From positions 1-39,682 of the forward strand of contig CAZWFN010000047.1 in NCBI GenBank assembly GCA_964633205.1: a stretch of 39,682 nucleotides of DNA, given 5' to 3'. A model generated the notes under the pieces. The model searched no databases and was not told the origin of the DNA. It saw only the letters and a list, made by a program, of their open reading frames with translations. Both the position numbers and the translations under genes were made by a program. Origin of the DNA: CAYVQE01 sp964633205. Its GTDB lineage: Bacteria > Myxococcota > B64-G9. This document shows, piece after piece, positions 13,526 to 23,060 of the stretch; position 1 is the first letter of the stretch; the number at the start of each line of letters is the position of its first letter.

Positions 13526-16393
13526 ATGGAGCGACAGGGTTTTCGCGGGTCGTTTGGATGGATGGCCATTCTGGGGGCGATCGGGCTGCTGGGCTTGGCC
13601 GGGCCGGCCGGGGCGGTGCCGGCGCCGCCGTTTCCGATCGCGTTGGAAAAGGATGATGGTTCTACCATCCGGGCCCGCATGTACGGCGACGAGCACCTGT
13701 CGTGGCTGGTCGATCTGGACGGCTGGGCCCTGGCCCGCGACCCGGCCAGCGGGGCCTGGCACTACGCCGAGCTGGGCCCGGACGGCCGGTTGCGGGCCAC
13801 GCCTTACCGCCACGGCAGCGTGGAACCCGCCAGCGTGGGCCTGAAACGTCACCTGCAGCCCAGCCCGGCGTTGCTGGAGGAGACCCGCACGCTGCGCGAC
13901 GGCCTGCTGCGCGCGCCCCAACCGCCGCGGGTCAGCGGCGAGGTGTGCAACCTGGTGCTGCTGGTGCGCTTCGCCAACCAGTCGAGCCAGTTCGACGCCG
14001 CCGACTTCGAGCCGGTGTTCAACGGCGCCAGCGGCTCGGTCTGGGAGTACTACGACGAGGTCTCCTACGGCCAGGTCGACATGCAATCGACCATCGTGGG
14101 CTGGATCGACCTGCCCTACGACGACAGCTACTACGCCTACAACGAGTACACCCACGGCTACCCGCAGCGCATGGTGCGCCACGCGGCCGACGCGCTTGAC
14201 GACCAGGGCTTCGACTTCAGCCAGTTCGACTGCAACAACGACGGCGAGATCGACGCCATCGACGTGATCCACTCCGGCCCCGGCTACGAGACCAGCGGCG
14301 ACTCGGATCACATCCACTCGCACTACTCTTCACTGAGCTGGACCGGCGACACCTTCTACAAGGACGGGGTGGAGATCAACGCCTACCACACCGAGCCCGA
14401 GGTGCAGGCCAACGGTGTCGATCCGACCCAGATCGGCGTCATCGTCCACGAGACCGGCCACTTCTTCGGCCTGCCCGATCTGTACGACTACGGCTACGAC
14501 TCGGGCGGCATCGGCCTGTGGGGCGTGATGTGCTCCGGCCCCTGGGCCGGGCCCAACATGGACGGCACCGTGCCGACCCATTTTTCGATCTGGTCCAAGT
14601 ACAAGCTGGGCTGGGTGAGCCCGCAGCACATCCAGGCCAACGCCTACGGCGTGCGCCTGCGCCCGGCCGACAGCCACGCCGACGGCGTACGCCTCGACGC
14701 CGGCCTGCCCTACCGCCAGTACTTCCTGCTGGAGAACCGCCAGCAGCAGAGCTACGACAGCTACCTGCCCGGCGCCGGGCTGCTGATCTTCCACATCGAT
14801 GACAACCAGTCGAGCAACGACGACCAGAACCACTACCTGGTCGACCTGGAGCAGGCCGACGGGCTGCGCGAGCTCAACAGCAGTTTCTACGAGCAGGGCG
14901 ACTCGGCCGATCCCTGGCCTTACGGCGGCAAGGACGCCTTCACCCCGAGCAGCAACCCCAGCTCCGACGCTTACGGCGGCAGCGACTCGGACGTCTCGGT
15001 GCTGGCCATAACCCGCTCGGGCAGCGACGTGACCTTCGACGTGGACATCGACGGCGCGGCCGGCGCCTACCTGTCGTTGAGCCCGGGCAGCCTCAGCTTC
15101 AGCGGCGCGGCCGGCGGCAGCCCGCCGCCTGCGCAGGCGATGCACATCGAACACCAGGGCGATGGCCCGCTGTCGTGGACGGCCACCGCCCAGCAGGGCT
15201 GGGTCTCCATCTCGCCGGGCTCGGGCGCGACCCCGGACAGCGCCAGCATCACCGTCGACCCGGCCGCGCTGGGCCCCGGCAACCACCAGGGCAGCATCCG
15301 CATCAGCTCGCCGGCGGCCGGCAACTCGCCGCAGACGCTGAGCGTCAACCTGTACCTGAGCGACGCCCCGCCGGCGCTGTCGCTGTCATCCACCGCCATG
15401 GACTTCAGCGGCGTGGCCGGCGGCGCCCCGCCCCGGTCGCACGCGCTGACCGTATCCAACGCCGGCGGCGGCCAGCTGAGCTGGACGGCCAGCAGCGACC
15501 GCGGCTGGCTGGGCCTGTCGCAGTCGCAGGGCGACGCGCCCAGCACGGTGCAGGTGCAGCTCGACACCAGCGGCATGAGCTCCGGCTCCTACCAGGGCTC
15601 GCTGCACTTCGAGGCGGGTGAAGCCGGCGAGGCCTGGCTGGACGTCTCGCTGATACTGCAGCGCCCGGCGCACCTGGCGGTCGACCCGACCGCGCTGCGC
15701 TTCAGCGCCACCGTCGGCGGCCCGGCCCCGGCGGGCCGCTCGCTGGTGCTGTCGAACAGCGGCGGCAGCGCCATGGCCTGGACGGCGCAGTGCAACCGGG
15801 CCTGGTTGAGCTGCACCCCGGCCGCCGGCGACGGCGGCGGCCAGCTCTGGGTCGAGGCCGATCCGAGCGGCATGCCGGTGGGCCAGCAGAGCGGTGCGCT
15901 CGAGATCCGCTCCCCGGCGGCCGACAACAGCCCGCTGAGCGTGCCCATCACGCTCGAGGTGCTGCCCGACAACAGCCCGCCGGGCACCCCGGTGCCCATC
16001 AGCCCCGAGCACGCCGCCGACATCGAAACGCCCAACCCCGAGCTGACGCTGCAAAACGCCGACGATCCGGACGGCGACGCGCTGACCTATCAGTTCGAGG
16101 TGATCCCGGTCGGCGCCGAGGAGCCCTACTGGACCGTCGACGGCGTGATCGAGGGCATCGGCTTCACCTCGGTCGAGGTGGTCAAGACCCTGAACCCGGC
16201 CGCTACCTACCGCTGGCGCGCCCGCGCGCTGGACGAGCGCGGCCTGGCCGGCGACTGGAGCGAGCTGCAGCTGTTCACGGTCGTCGACAGCAGCGGCGGT
16301 GGCAGCGGCTGCGCCAGCGGCGGCCCGCCGGCCGGCGGCGCCTGGCTGCTGCTGCTGGGCCTGGCCTGGCTCAGCCGGCGGCGCGGAAGATGA
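13526..16393 (+). CDS. secreted M6-family metalloprotease with BACON-like repeats and MYXO-CTERM-like tail
   Basis: A 955-residue secreted protein that probably degrades extracellular proteins. After a signal peptide (AILGAIGLLGLAGPAGA) there is a propeptide, then an M6 (immune-inhibitor-A-like) zinc metalloprotease domain. Its HETGHFFGLPD gives the metal-binding HExxHxxGxxD (His308, Glu309, His312, Asp318). YDYGYDSGGIGLWGVMCSG is the typical downstream segment containing the Met-turn. From about residue 510 come three ~90-residue BACON-like repeats (LSLSPGSLSFSGAAGG ... LSWTA ... W.S..P). A fibronectin/Ig-like domain follows (PNPELTLQNADDPDGDALTYQF). The C-terminus has GGGSGC, a Gly/Pro spacer, a hydrophobic stretch and RRRGR, as in MYXO-CTERM sorting signals. 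The ATG at 13526 follows GGGAGGT; a TTG at 13499 is less likely. The 3' end overlaps the convergent VIT/VWA gene by 23 bp. Confidence 0.92.
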   Translation: MERQGFRGSFGWMAILGAIGLLGLAGPAGAVPAPPFPIALEKDDGSTIRARMYGDEHLSWLVDLDGWALARDPASGAWHYAELGPDGRLRATPYRHGSVEPASVGLKRHLQPSPALLEETRTLRDGLLRAPQPPRVSGEVCNLVLLVRFANQSSQFDAADFEPVFNGASGSVWEYYDEVSYGQVDMQSTIVGWIDLPYDDSYYAYNEYTHGYPQRMVRHAADALDDQGFDFSQFDCNNDGEIDAIDVIHSGPGYETSGDSDHIHSHYSSLSWTGDTFYKDGVEINAYHTEPEVQANGVDPTQIGVIVHETGHFFGLPDLYDYGYDSGGIGLWGVMCSGPWAGPNMDGTVPTHFSIWSKYKLGWVSPQHIQANAYGVRLRPADSHADGVRLDAGLPYRQYFLLENRQQQSYDSYLPGAGLLIFHIDDNQSSNDDQNHYLVDLEQADGLRELNSSFYEQGDSADPWPYGGKDAFTPSSNPSSDAYGGSDSDVSVLAITRSGSDVTFDVDIDGAAGAYLSLSPGSLSFSGAAGGSPPPAQAMHIEHQGDGPLSWTATAQQGWVSISPGSGATPDSASITVDPAALGPGNHQGSIRISSPAAGNSPQTLSVNLYLSDAPPALSLSSTAMDFSGVAGGAPPRSHALTVSNAGGGQLSWTASSDRGWLGLSQSQGDAPSTVQVQLDTSGMSSGSYQGSLHFEAGEAGEAWLDVSLILQRPAHLAVDPTALRFSATVGGPAPAGRSLVLSNSGGSAMAWTAQCNRAWLSCTPAAGDGGGQLWVEADPSGMPVGQQSGALEIRSPAADNSPLSVPITLEVLPDNSPPGTPVPISPEHAADIETPNPELTLQNADDPDGDALTYQFEVIPVGAEEPYWTVDGVIEGIGFTSVEVVKTLNPAATYRWRARALDERGLAGDWSELQLFTVVDSSGGGSGCASGGPPAGGAWLLLLGLAWLSRRRGR

Positions 16394-18824
16394 AGGGGTA
16401 GGTCACCACCACCTCACCGCCGCCGTGCGGCGCCGGGAAACGCCAGGCGCGCACCGCGGCCAGCAGGGCCTTGACGAAATCCTCGTCCTCGATGGTGGAC
16501 TCGACCACGCTGGCCGCGGCCACCCGGCCCCGGGCACCGATGACCAGCTTGAGGGTCACCTTGCCCTGCAGGCCGGGCTTGGCCTCGAGCTGCTTTTCAT
16601 AGAGCCGGCGCACGCCGCGCAGCTTGCTGCGGATGGTGCGCCGGATGACGCTGGTGTCCAGCGATCCGGTGACCACGGCCCGGGCCATTGGCGGCGACCG
16701 CCGCGCACCACCGCCGGTGCCATGCCCCACCGTGCCCAACCCGCCCAGCCCGATACCGTAGCCACCCCTGGCCCGCGGCGCCGCGCCCATGACGCCCAGC
16801 ACGCCCGTCTGACCCACCGCGCTGTCGGGCACTCCGGCCGGCATGGGCAGGGGCTGGCGCACGCGACGCGACCGGCCGCCGTCGCTGCGCTTGCGGCTGT
16901 CCACGGCCACGAATGAGGTGAAGCGGGTCAGCAGGCCGTAGTCCAGCCCCAGCCGCGTCACCTCGGCCTCGATGTCGGGGTCTTCGCCGAACTGGGCCAG
17001 GTCGTCCAGCTCGCGGATGCGCTTGCGCGCCCACAGGTAGGGCAGCGCCGGGTTGTCCACCACCGCGCCCTGCCCCCGGCCGGCCGCGGCCGCCTCGGCC
17101 ACGTCGATGACGCGTTCGCTGCGGCCGGCGGCGCTGCGGCCGCGGATGCCGATGCGGCCCTCCAGCGCACCGCGCCACTTGCCGTAGATCAGCACCGGCT
17201 GGCCGGCGAACAGGTCGGGCAGGCCGTGCGGCTCCACGTCGTAGGCCGTGAAGCCGTCGAAGCTCAGCTGCAGGCCCTGCAGCACCGGCGAGTCGATCCA
17301 GCGGCGGAAGTCGGCCGCCCGCTCGGCGGCCGCCGCCGGCTCGAGCACGATCAGGGCGCGGCCCAGCCCGGCCCGCGCCAGGCCCTCGATCAGGTAGCGG
17401 TTGACCGAACGGCCGATGCCGAAGGCGAACAGGTTGGCGCTGCCGCGCTCGGCGCGCACCAGCTCGAAGGCCCGGCGCTCGACGTTGACGTAGCCGTCGC
17501 TGATGAGCACCACCGTGCGCGAGACCCCCTCGGCGCGCGGCATGGCCAGGGCGCGCTGCAGCGCCGGCAGCAGCTCGGTGCCGCCGCCACCGCGCATGAC
17601 CTCGATCCAGTCGCGGGCCCGGCGCACGTTGCGGCGGCTGGCCGGCAGCGGTTTTTCCGCCAGCACCGCGCTGCCGCCGGCGAACAGCAGCACGTTGAAG
17701 CGGTCGTCCGAGCGCAGATCGCCGAGCAGCCGCTTCATCAGCTGCTTGGCGGTCTGCAGCGGAAAGCCGCCCATGGAGCCGGACACGTCGACCACGAACA
17801 GGACCTCGCGGGCCACCCGCTGGTGGCGCTCGACCACGGCCGGCGGCTGGGCCATGAGCAGGAAGTGGTTCTCCTGCTGGCCGCGGTGCAGCAACAGGCC
17901 GGTCTGTATGGCGTCGCCCGCCAGCCGGTAGCGCAGCACCAGATCGCGGTCGCCGGCGCCGTCGCCGCCGTCCAGCTCCAGCCGGGCGGTGTGGGCGTCG
18001 CTGAAGTCGACCTCGACCGGATGGCTGGGCACGGCCGCCTCGGCGATGGGCATGCCGGCGCGCAGCCGCAGCCGCAGGCGATAATCGTAGGGCGGGCGTT
18101 CGCCGGCGCGCAGGTGGGGGTTGGCCAGCCAGCGCTCGGACCGCGGCGCCTGGGCGGCCTTCAGCTTCGAGTAGCGCGGCCCGACCACCGCCGGCAGGAC
18201 GAAATCATAGCGGCCGTGCTCGGGCTCGAGCAGCTCGGTGTAGCGCAGCTCGACGCGCACCTCGTCGCCGGGCAGGATGTTGGCCACGCTCATCTGGAAC
18301 ACGTTGGGCCGCTGCTGCTCGAGCAGCGAGGCGGTGCGGCCGTCTCGACGCGCCTGCTCGTACTCCTCGCGGGCCGCGGCCCGCTTGCGGATGCGGGCCT
18401 CGATCACCCGATCGCCCACGGTCATGCGCATGGCGTGCACCGCGGCCCGGGTCGAGGCCGGGAAGATGTAGATCGCCTCCAGCGGCGCAGCGCCGCGGTT
18501 GCGGTAGGTCTGGGTCAGGCGCACCTGCGCGATCACCCCGGCGATGTCGACCTCGGCCGCCACCGCCTCGAGCGGCAGCGCCTCGCCGTCGCCGTCCCGC
18601 TCGCCGTCGCTGCGGACGAAGAAATAAGGCGCCAGGCAAGCATCACCGGCGGCAGCGTCCGGCACGCTGGCCAGCGCCCGGCGCGCGAACTCCAGCCGCG
18701 CCCGGGCCGCGGCCCGGTCGGCGTCATCGTCCTCGGCCGCGGACACCGGCGGTGAGGTCAAAGGGCCGAAGGCGACGGCCGTCAACAGGGCGCAGCTCAC
18801 CCCCAGGCGGGCCGGATGGAACAT
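16371..18824 (-). CDS. VIT/VWA-domain exported protein with AgmX/PglI-type C-terminal domain
   Basis: An 817-residue protein with a signal peptide. A VIT domain (~85-215: VRLTQTYRNRGAAPLEAIYIFP) precedes a von Willebrand A domain (~340-520) with an intact MIDAS motif DVSGS (346-350). The last ~95 residues (SVIRRTIRSKLRGVRRLYEKQL ... KVTLKLVIGARGRVAAASVVES ... WRFPAPHGGGEVVVTYPFIF) form a TonB-like AgmX/PglI C-terminal domain. That domain was named from Myxococcus gliding proteins. VIT-VWA pairs mediate metal-dependent protein binding, as in inter-alpha-trypsin inhibitors. I infer an envelope adhesion or scaffold protein. The start has a strong GAGGAGG site. Whether it works with the convergent M6 protease is speculation, though their 3' ends overlap. 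Confidence 0.88.
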   Translation of the reverse strand: MFHPARLGVSCALLTAVAFGPLTSPPVSAAEDDDADRAAARARLEFARRALASVPDAAAGDACLAPYFFVRSDGERDGDGEALPLEAVAAEVDIAGVIAQVRLTQTYRNRGAAPLEAIYIFPASTRAAVHAMRMTVGDRVIEARIRKRAAAREEYEQARRDGRTASLLEQQRPNVFQMSVANILPGDEVRVELRYTELLEPEHGRYDFVLPAVVGPRYSKLKAAQAPRSERWLANPHLRAGERPPYDYRLRLRLRAGMPIAEAAVPSHPVEVDFSDAHTARLELDGGDGAGDRDLVLRYRLAGDAIQTGLLLHRGQQENHFLLMAQPPAVVERHQRVAREVLFVVDVSGSMGGFPLQTAKQLMKRLLGDLRSDDRFNVLLFAGGSAVLAEKPLPASRRNVRRARDWIEVMRGGGGTELLPALQRALAMPRAEGVSRTVVLISDGYVNVERRAFELVRAERGSANLFAFGIGRSVNRYLIEGLARAGLGRALIVLEPAAAAERAADFRRWIDSPVLQGLQLSFDGFTAYDVEPHGLPDLFAGQPVLIYGKWRGALEGRIGIRGRSAAGRSERVIDVAEAAAAGRGQGAVVDNPALPYLWARKRIRELDDLAQFGEDPDIEAEVTRLGLDYGLLTRFTSFVAVDSRKRSDGGRSRRVRQPLPMPAGVPDSAVGQTGVLGVMGAAPRARGGYGIGLGGLGTVGHGTGGGARRSPPMARAVVTGSLDTSVIRRTIRSKLRGVRRLYEKQLEAKPGLQGKVTLKLVIGARGRVAAASVVESTIEDEDFVKALLAAVRAWRFPAPHGGGEVVVTYPFIFRAAG

Positions 18825-18908
18825 GGCAACCTCCTCGGTTCAGGATCCGTCTCGGGTTCGGCCATGGGACACCACCCCCACGGCCCGGGTTCCCCGCACC
18901 CGAGCGGC

Positions 18909-20807
18909 TCAGCCGCGGGCGACCACGGGGCGGATGAAGTCGGCCGGCTGGTCTTTTTCGAACACCAGCACGAGTCGGCTCATGGCCCTGGTCATGGCCA
19001 TGTAGAACGTGCGCCGCAGCTCGGCGCGGTAGGCGTCGCGGTCCTCTTTTTGGCGGATGGAGCGCGGCACGCTGAACCAGCGCTGCGAGACCGGGAAGTA
19101 GATGACGGGGAACTCGAGCCCCTTGGCCGACTTGACCGGCAGCAGCTTGACGCTGGGATCGCGAAGGCGGATGCGGTCGCTGCTGGAGTGGCGCTGGCAG
19201 TTGACGCCGGCGCGGCGCAGGGTCTCGAACATCTCGTCGCGCACCCGGTTGGGAAAGCACAACACGGCGATGTTCTGCGGCGGGACGCCCTGCTCGATTT
19301 GCGCTGCGATGTCCCGGCTCACCGCTTCGAACTCCCGACCCCGCTCGCAGGCCAGCAGCCGGGGGCGCCGCCCGGAGCGCTCGGGGGGCTCGGGTTGCAA
19401 GGTGCATTCGTCCGCGGCCAGGCCCAAGTTGTCGATCTCGTCGCGCTCGATGGCCTCCAGCAGGGGCCGCGCCGCATCCAGGATCTGCGCGGTGTTGCGG
19501 TGGTTCTTGGTGAAGGCGAAGCTGCGGGCGCCGTGCAGCCGGATGCCGCAGTCGCGCCAGCGAAAGGCCCGCTCGTAGATGGACTGGGCGCTGTCGTAGG
19601 CGATCAAGAGGCTGCCCTGCGGTCTGACCAGCAGCTGGGCCAGGCGCAGACACAGCGGGGACAGGTCCTGGGCCTCGTCCACCAGGACGTGATCGTAGAG
19701 GCTGTGCTCGCGGCCCTGTTCCTGTATCCGCTGCTGGGCGCCGGCCACCAGGTCATCCCAGTCGATCTTGCCGGCCAGCCGGCACAGCCGGCAGTACTGC
19801 TGGTACACGCCCCAGACCAGCTCCCGACCGGGCTTGTCCAGGGGCCGGCCGGCGCCCGTCCGGGGCAGCTCCAGGTACTGGGGCAGGCCCTGGCTGACCC
19901 GGCCCTTGATCAGGTGCATCTCGTTCTTCCAGAACTCCAGCGGGTAGGACCACAGGCTGGACGGGCTGCGCTGTGCGGCCTGCTGCTGCTCGAGGGCCTG
20001 GCCGAGCAGGCGTCGCTGCTCGGCGTCGTCGACAAAGCCGCCCCGATGGCCGCTCAGCTTGCGACACAAGCCGTGGAAGGTGGCCACCTCCACGTCGCTG
20101 ATCGCCACACCGAGCGACGAGAGCAGCTCCCGGGCCGCGTTGGCCAGCGACCGGTTGTAGGCCAGCAAGAGGATCCGAGGCGCCGCCAGCAGACTGCGCT
20201 GTGCCAGCAGGTGGAGCACGCGATGCAGCGCCACCGCGGTCTTGCCGGAACCGGCCACCCCCCTGACCCCGATGGCGCCCGGGCCGGCGAGCTGGACTAC
20301 CCGCCGCTGGGCCGGCTCGAGGTTGAGCATCAGCTCGGTGATGTCCCCGTGGAGGAAGCGGCCGAAGGTCCGCGCATCGGGAGAGCGGCGCTTGAGATCG
20401 GCCCCCAGCGCCCTGACGCCCTGCAGCTGCTGCAGCAGCTTGAAACGGAGCCGGCCGGCCGCGTCCGGCTGCAGCGGGATGGCATCCAGCTGCGGGATGG
20501 AGCGGACCCGCTGCACCCGCCGCACCAGCTCGCGCGGGACGCCCAGCTCAAGCAGCTCGTTTCTGGAGAGCACGGCCAGCGGGGCGCTGGCCGCTTCGGG
20601 GGCGACGGCGTGGCTGGCGAACAGGCACCAGAAGGCGATCCGCCGTGCCCCACGGCTGTAGCCGACCAGGTGCTGCTGATCCAGGTACTCGGCGGCCGGC
20701 GCTACCACCGGGCCCGCCGCGCTGACCAGCCGCTCGATGCCCGCCCGGCAGTGCCCGGGGCTGCGGCGTACGCTGGTGGCGAACTGCTCAGTGAGCAGGA
20801 TCTCCAT
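18909..20807 (-). CDS. UvrD/Rep-family superfamily 1 helicase with probable RelE-like N-terminal domain
   Basis: A 632-residue SF1A DNA helicase. Walker A is GVAGSGKT (183-190), the DEAQD box is at 377-381, LIAYDSAQSIYERAF is motif III, the NHRNT motif follows, and VKSAKGLEFPVIYFP and FYMAMTRAMSRLVLVFE are motifs V and VI. The first ~70 residues (MEILLTEQFATSVRR ... RRIAFWCLF) followed by NELLELGVPRELVRRV match, from memory, a family of UvrD-like helicases fused to a RelE/ParE-like domain. In that family the linker reads DELL.yGVP.ewl..V. The RelE-like part is divergent and probably not an active toxin. The start overlaps the end of the upstream helicase gene by 20 bases, so they are co-translated. 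Roles in repair or anti-phage defence are both possible. Confidence 0.85.
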   Translation of the reverse strand: MEILLTEQFATSVRRSPGHCRAGIERLVSAAGPVVAPAAEYLDQQHLVGYSRGARRIAFWCLFASHAVAPEAASAPLAVLSRNELLELGVPRELVRRVQRVRSIPQLDAIPLQPDAAGRLRFKLLQQLQGVRALGADLKRRSPDARTFGRFLHGDITELMLNLEPAQRRVVQLAGPGAIGVRGVAGSGKTAVALHRVLHLLAQRSLLAAPRILLLAYNRSLANAARELLSSLGVAISDVEVATFHGLCRKLSGHRGGFVDDAEQRRLLGQALEQQQAAQRSPSSLWSYPLEFWKNEMHLIKGRVSQGLPQYLELPRTGAGRPLDKPGRELVWGVYQQYCRLCRLAGKIDWDDLVAGAQQRIQEQGREHSLYDHVLVDEAQDLSPLCLRLAQLLVRPQGSLLIAYDSAQSIYERAFRWRDCGIRLHGARSFAFTKNHRNTAQILDAARPLLEAIERDEIDNLGLAADECTLQPEPPERSGRRPRLLACERGREFEAVSRDIAAQIEQGVPPQNIAVLCFPNRVRDEMFETLRRAGVNCQRHSSSDRIRLRDPSVKLLPVKSAKGLEFPVIYFPVSQRWFSVPRSIRQKEDRDAYRAELRRTFYMAMTRAMSRLVLVFEKDQPADFIRPVVARG

Positions 20808-22785
20808 CCGCCTCAGCCTGCAGGAATCGCTCCAGCACGTCCAGGTCTTTTTCGTCCCGCGCGTCCAGCTCCAGGCCGCCGGCCAGCCGGACGGCGGCGA
20901 ACAGCCGGCTGAGCAGGCTGTTGCTGCCCATGCTGGCGGTGATGTGCTCGGTGTGGGCCAGCAGGCAGAGCTGCTCTCTGGCCCGCGACAGGGCCACGTT
21001 GATCAGCATCCCGGCCTGGGGTTCCCGCAGGTCGTCGAGAAAGCGACAGCCGGTGCCCGGGGCCTCGGTCAGGTCGAAAATCACCAGCTCCTTGTCCCGG
21101 CCCTGGAAGCGGTGCGTGGTGAACACCTCGACCCGGCCGGAACGCAGCGCTTGCGGCGAACGGCGGCGCACGGCCTCGCGGATCAGCCGGACCTGGGCCC
21201 GGTACGGGGCGATGACCGCCACCGGCCTTTGGCCGGCGCGCAACACCAGCTCGGCGACCCGCTCGGCGTGTACGTCATTGGCCTTGGACCCGGCCGCGGT
21301 CCGCCTGCTGGCGGCGGGGGTGTTGCAGCTGTCCAGCAGGGCGATGGCCGGCCCGGGCCGGGCCCGCGCTGTCACCGCCGGGGCGTCGCGCAGCCGGTCG
21401 GCGTAGAAGAGCTGGCTGACCACGCGGGAGATGCGGGGGTGCATGCGCCATTGCTCGTCGAGCATGACCCGCAGGGGATGCTCCCGGCCGGCATCGTCCG
21501 CGCCGGCGCTGTTGAACACATGGCGGCCGAGCCACTGCCGGGCGACGCGCTCGCCGGACTGGACGATGGCCGGTAGCTGCATGAAGTCGCCCACGGCCAC
21601 CACCGCGGCGGTGGCCTTGCAGCCGGCGATGAAGCTCAGCGGCAGCGAGGCGATGCTGGTCTCGTCGATGATCACCACGTCCGCGCTGTGGGTCGCCAGC
21701 TGGCCGCTGGTGTAGAGCTTGGTCAGGGTGGTGGCCACCACCCTGGCCCGGGCGATGGCCTCGGCCTGCACCTGGGCCATCAGCCCGGCCACCTCGCCGA
21801 TCCGGCGCGACAGGCGATCGTCGGCCTCGCGCGCCCGGTGGGCGTACAGGGCGCGGGCGACCTCGAAGCGGCGCCCCAGCGGCACCGAGCTGCTGTGCAG
21901 CAGCCCGGGGGGCGCGTCGAGCAGCCGGGCCACGCCGCGGCAGATGTCCTCCACGGCGGTGACGGCATCCGGCAGCTCGGCCCGCAGCTTGCGGTCCACC
22001 ACCGCGTCCATGCCCAGCTCGGCCCGCAGCACCGCCTCCGAGCAGTAGCCCACCCGCAGCAGGTCCTGGGGCCCGCAGGCAGCCGCCTCGCGGACCCGCA
22101 GCAGGGCGTTGTCGGTGGCCACGTTGGTGTGGGCGCACAGGATGACCCGCTTGCCCCGCTGGATGTACTCGTGCACCAGGTGGGCGATGGTCCTGGTCTT
22201 GCCGGTACCCGGCGGGCCCCAGATGTAGGCCACCTGCTGCCCGAGAGCGAAGGCGATGGCCCGCGCCTGGGCCGGGGATACGCCGCGGCGCTCCAGCGGC
22301 ACGGGCGGTGCGGCCCGCGCCAGACCTTCCAGGAAACGAAAAGCCAGCTCCACGTTGTCCCCGGCCGCAGCGGGCGCCCTGGCCTGGCGGCGGGCGATGT
22401 GCTCGGCGGCGATGCGGTCGATGCGTTTCTGCAGCAGGTCCAGCAGGAAGGTGGCATCGAAGCGCAGCCCGGCCACGGCCTGCTCGGCGCCGATGTCCTG
22501 CTGGGAGACCAGGGTGAGCAGCTGCTCGTCGGGGTCGTGCTCCCAGACCTCGATGCTGGCCCTGTAGCCCGGGGCCTCGATCTGGCCGGTCGAGCCCTCG
22601 GGCAGCTGGACCGGCAGCGCGCAGTGGAAGCGGTAGCGGTAGGCGCCGGGTTCGGCCAGGATACGCCGGCCGTCTTCCAGCTCCACCGTATCGACGATGC
22701 CCAGAACGCCCAGCCGTTCGACCACGGCCCGCTTCTCCGCGGCGATGGCGGCGCTGATCTCGGTCTGCAAGGTCTCGATGTCCAT
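20788..22785 (-). CDS. Upf1-like superfamily 1B helicase (AAA_11/AAA_12)
   Basis: The protein is about 665 residues. An N-terminal ~165-residue beta-rich region precedes the helicase core. Motifs are Q-motif-like SPAQARAIAFAL, Walker A GPPGTGKT (~190-197), LCAHTNVATDNALLR, DETS in place of the usual DEAS/DEAD in motif II, GDFMQLPAIV (motif III), LDEQWRMHPRIS (motif IV), HRFQGRDKELVIFDL (motif V) and NVALSRAREQLCLLA (motif VI). Such helicases move 5'-3' on DNA or RNA. ATG 22785 was chosen because conserved-looking sequence begins there; an in-frame ATG at 22854 adds 23 unconserved residues, and neither has a good ribosome-binding site. It is first in an operon with the UvrD-like helicase. An unusual pair of SF1A and SF1B helicases suggests a dedicated repair or defence unit. 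Confidence 0.88.
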   Translation of the reverse strand: MDIETLQTEISAAIAAEKRAVVERLGVLGIVDTVELEDGRRILAEPGAYRYRFHCALPVQLPEGSTGQIEAPGYRASIEVWEHDPDEQLLTLVSQQDIGAEQAVAGLRFDATFLLDLLQKRIDRIAAEHIARRQARAPAAAGDNVELAFRFLEGLARAAPPVPLERRGVSPAQARAIAFALGQQVAYIWGPPGTGKTRTIAHLVHEYIQRGKRVILCAHTNVATDNALLRVREAAACGPQDLLRVGYCSEAVLRAELGMDAVVDRKLRAELPDAVTAVEDICRGVARLLDAPPGLLHSSSVPLGRRFEVARALYAHRAREADDRLSRRIGEVAGLMAQVQAEAIARARVVATTLTKLYTSGQLATHSADVVIIDETSIASLPLSFIAGCKATAAVVAVGDFMQLPAIVQSGERVARQWLGRHVFNSAGADDAGREHPLRVMLDEQWRMHPRISRVVSQLFYADRLRDAPAVTARARPGPAIALLDSCNTPAASRRTAAGSKANDVHAERVAELVLRAGQRPVAVIAPYRAQVRLIREAVRRRSPQALRSGRVEVFTTHRFQGRDKELVIFDLTEAPGTGCRFLDDLREPQAGMLINVALSRAREQLCLLAHTEHITASMGSNSLLSRLFAAVRLAGGLELDARDEKDLDVLERFLQAEADGDPAH

Positions 22786-22881
22786 GCTGGCCGTCGATTG
22801 TTCAACTAGCTGGGATTGCAGATCAACCCTGTCCTTTAAGCCCTGTCCTCGCATCGTACCCGCAGCGGAATCGTCATGACC

Positions 22882-22910
22882 ATTCTACGACGGAGGGGTA
22901 ATTTGGTCAC
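22882..22910 (-). promoter_or_regulatory. candidate promoter of the two-helicase operon
   Basis: On the minus strand, -35 GTGACC (22905-22910) and -10 TAGAAT (22882-22887) are 17 bases apart. This puts a transcript start near 22875, about 20 bases before the first possible ATG (22854) and 90 before the preferred one (22785). The remaining sequence to 23060 shows no other feature. Confidence 0.4.
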
Positions 22911-23060
22911 GGCGCCCGAGACTCCTTTTGGGCCACCTGTTGCCCTTTCGTTGGCGGGCTCGCTGGCTCGCTGGAGTCGATTTGCGCCGCATCGGGCGGC
23001 GGGTTACACTTCTCGGCCCGGTCGAGGGGTCGGCCGGCTGGCGCACGGAGAGGCCGCGCG

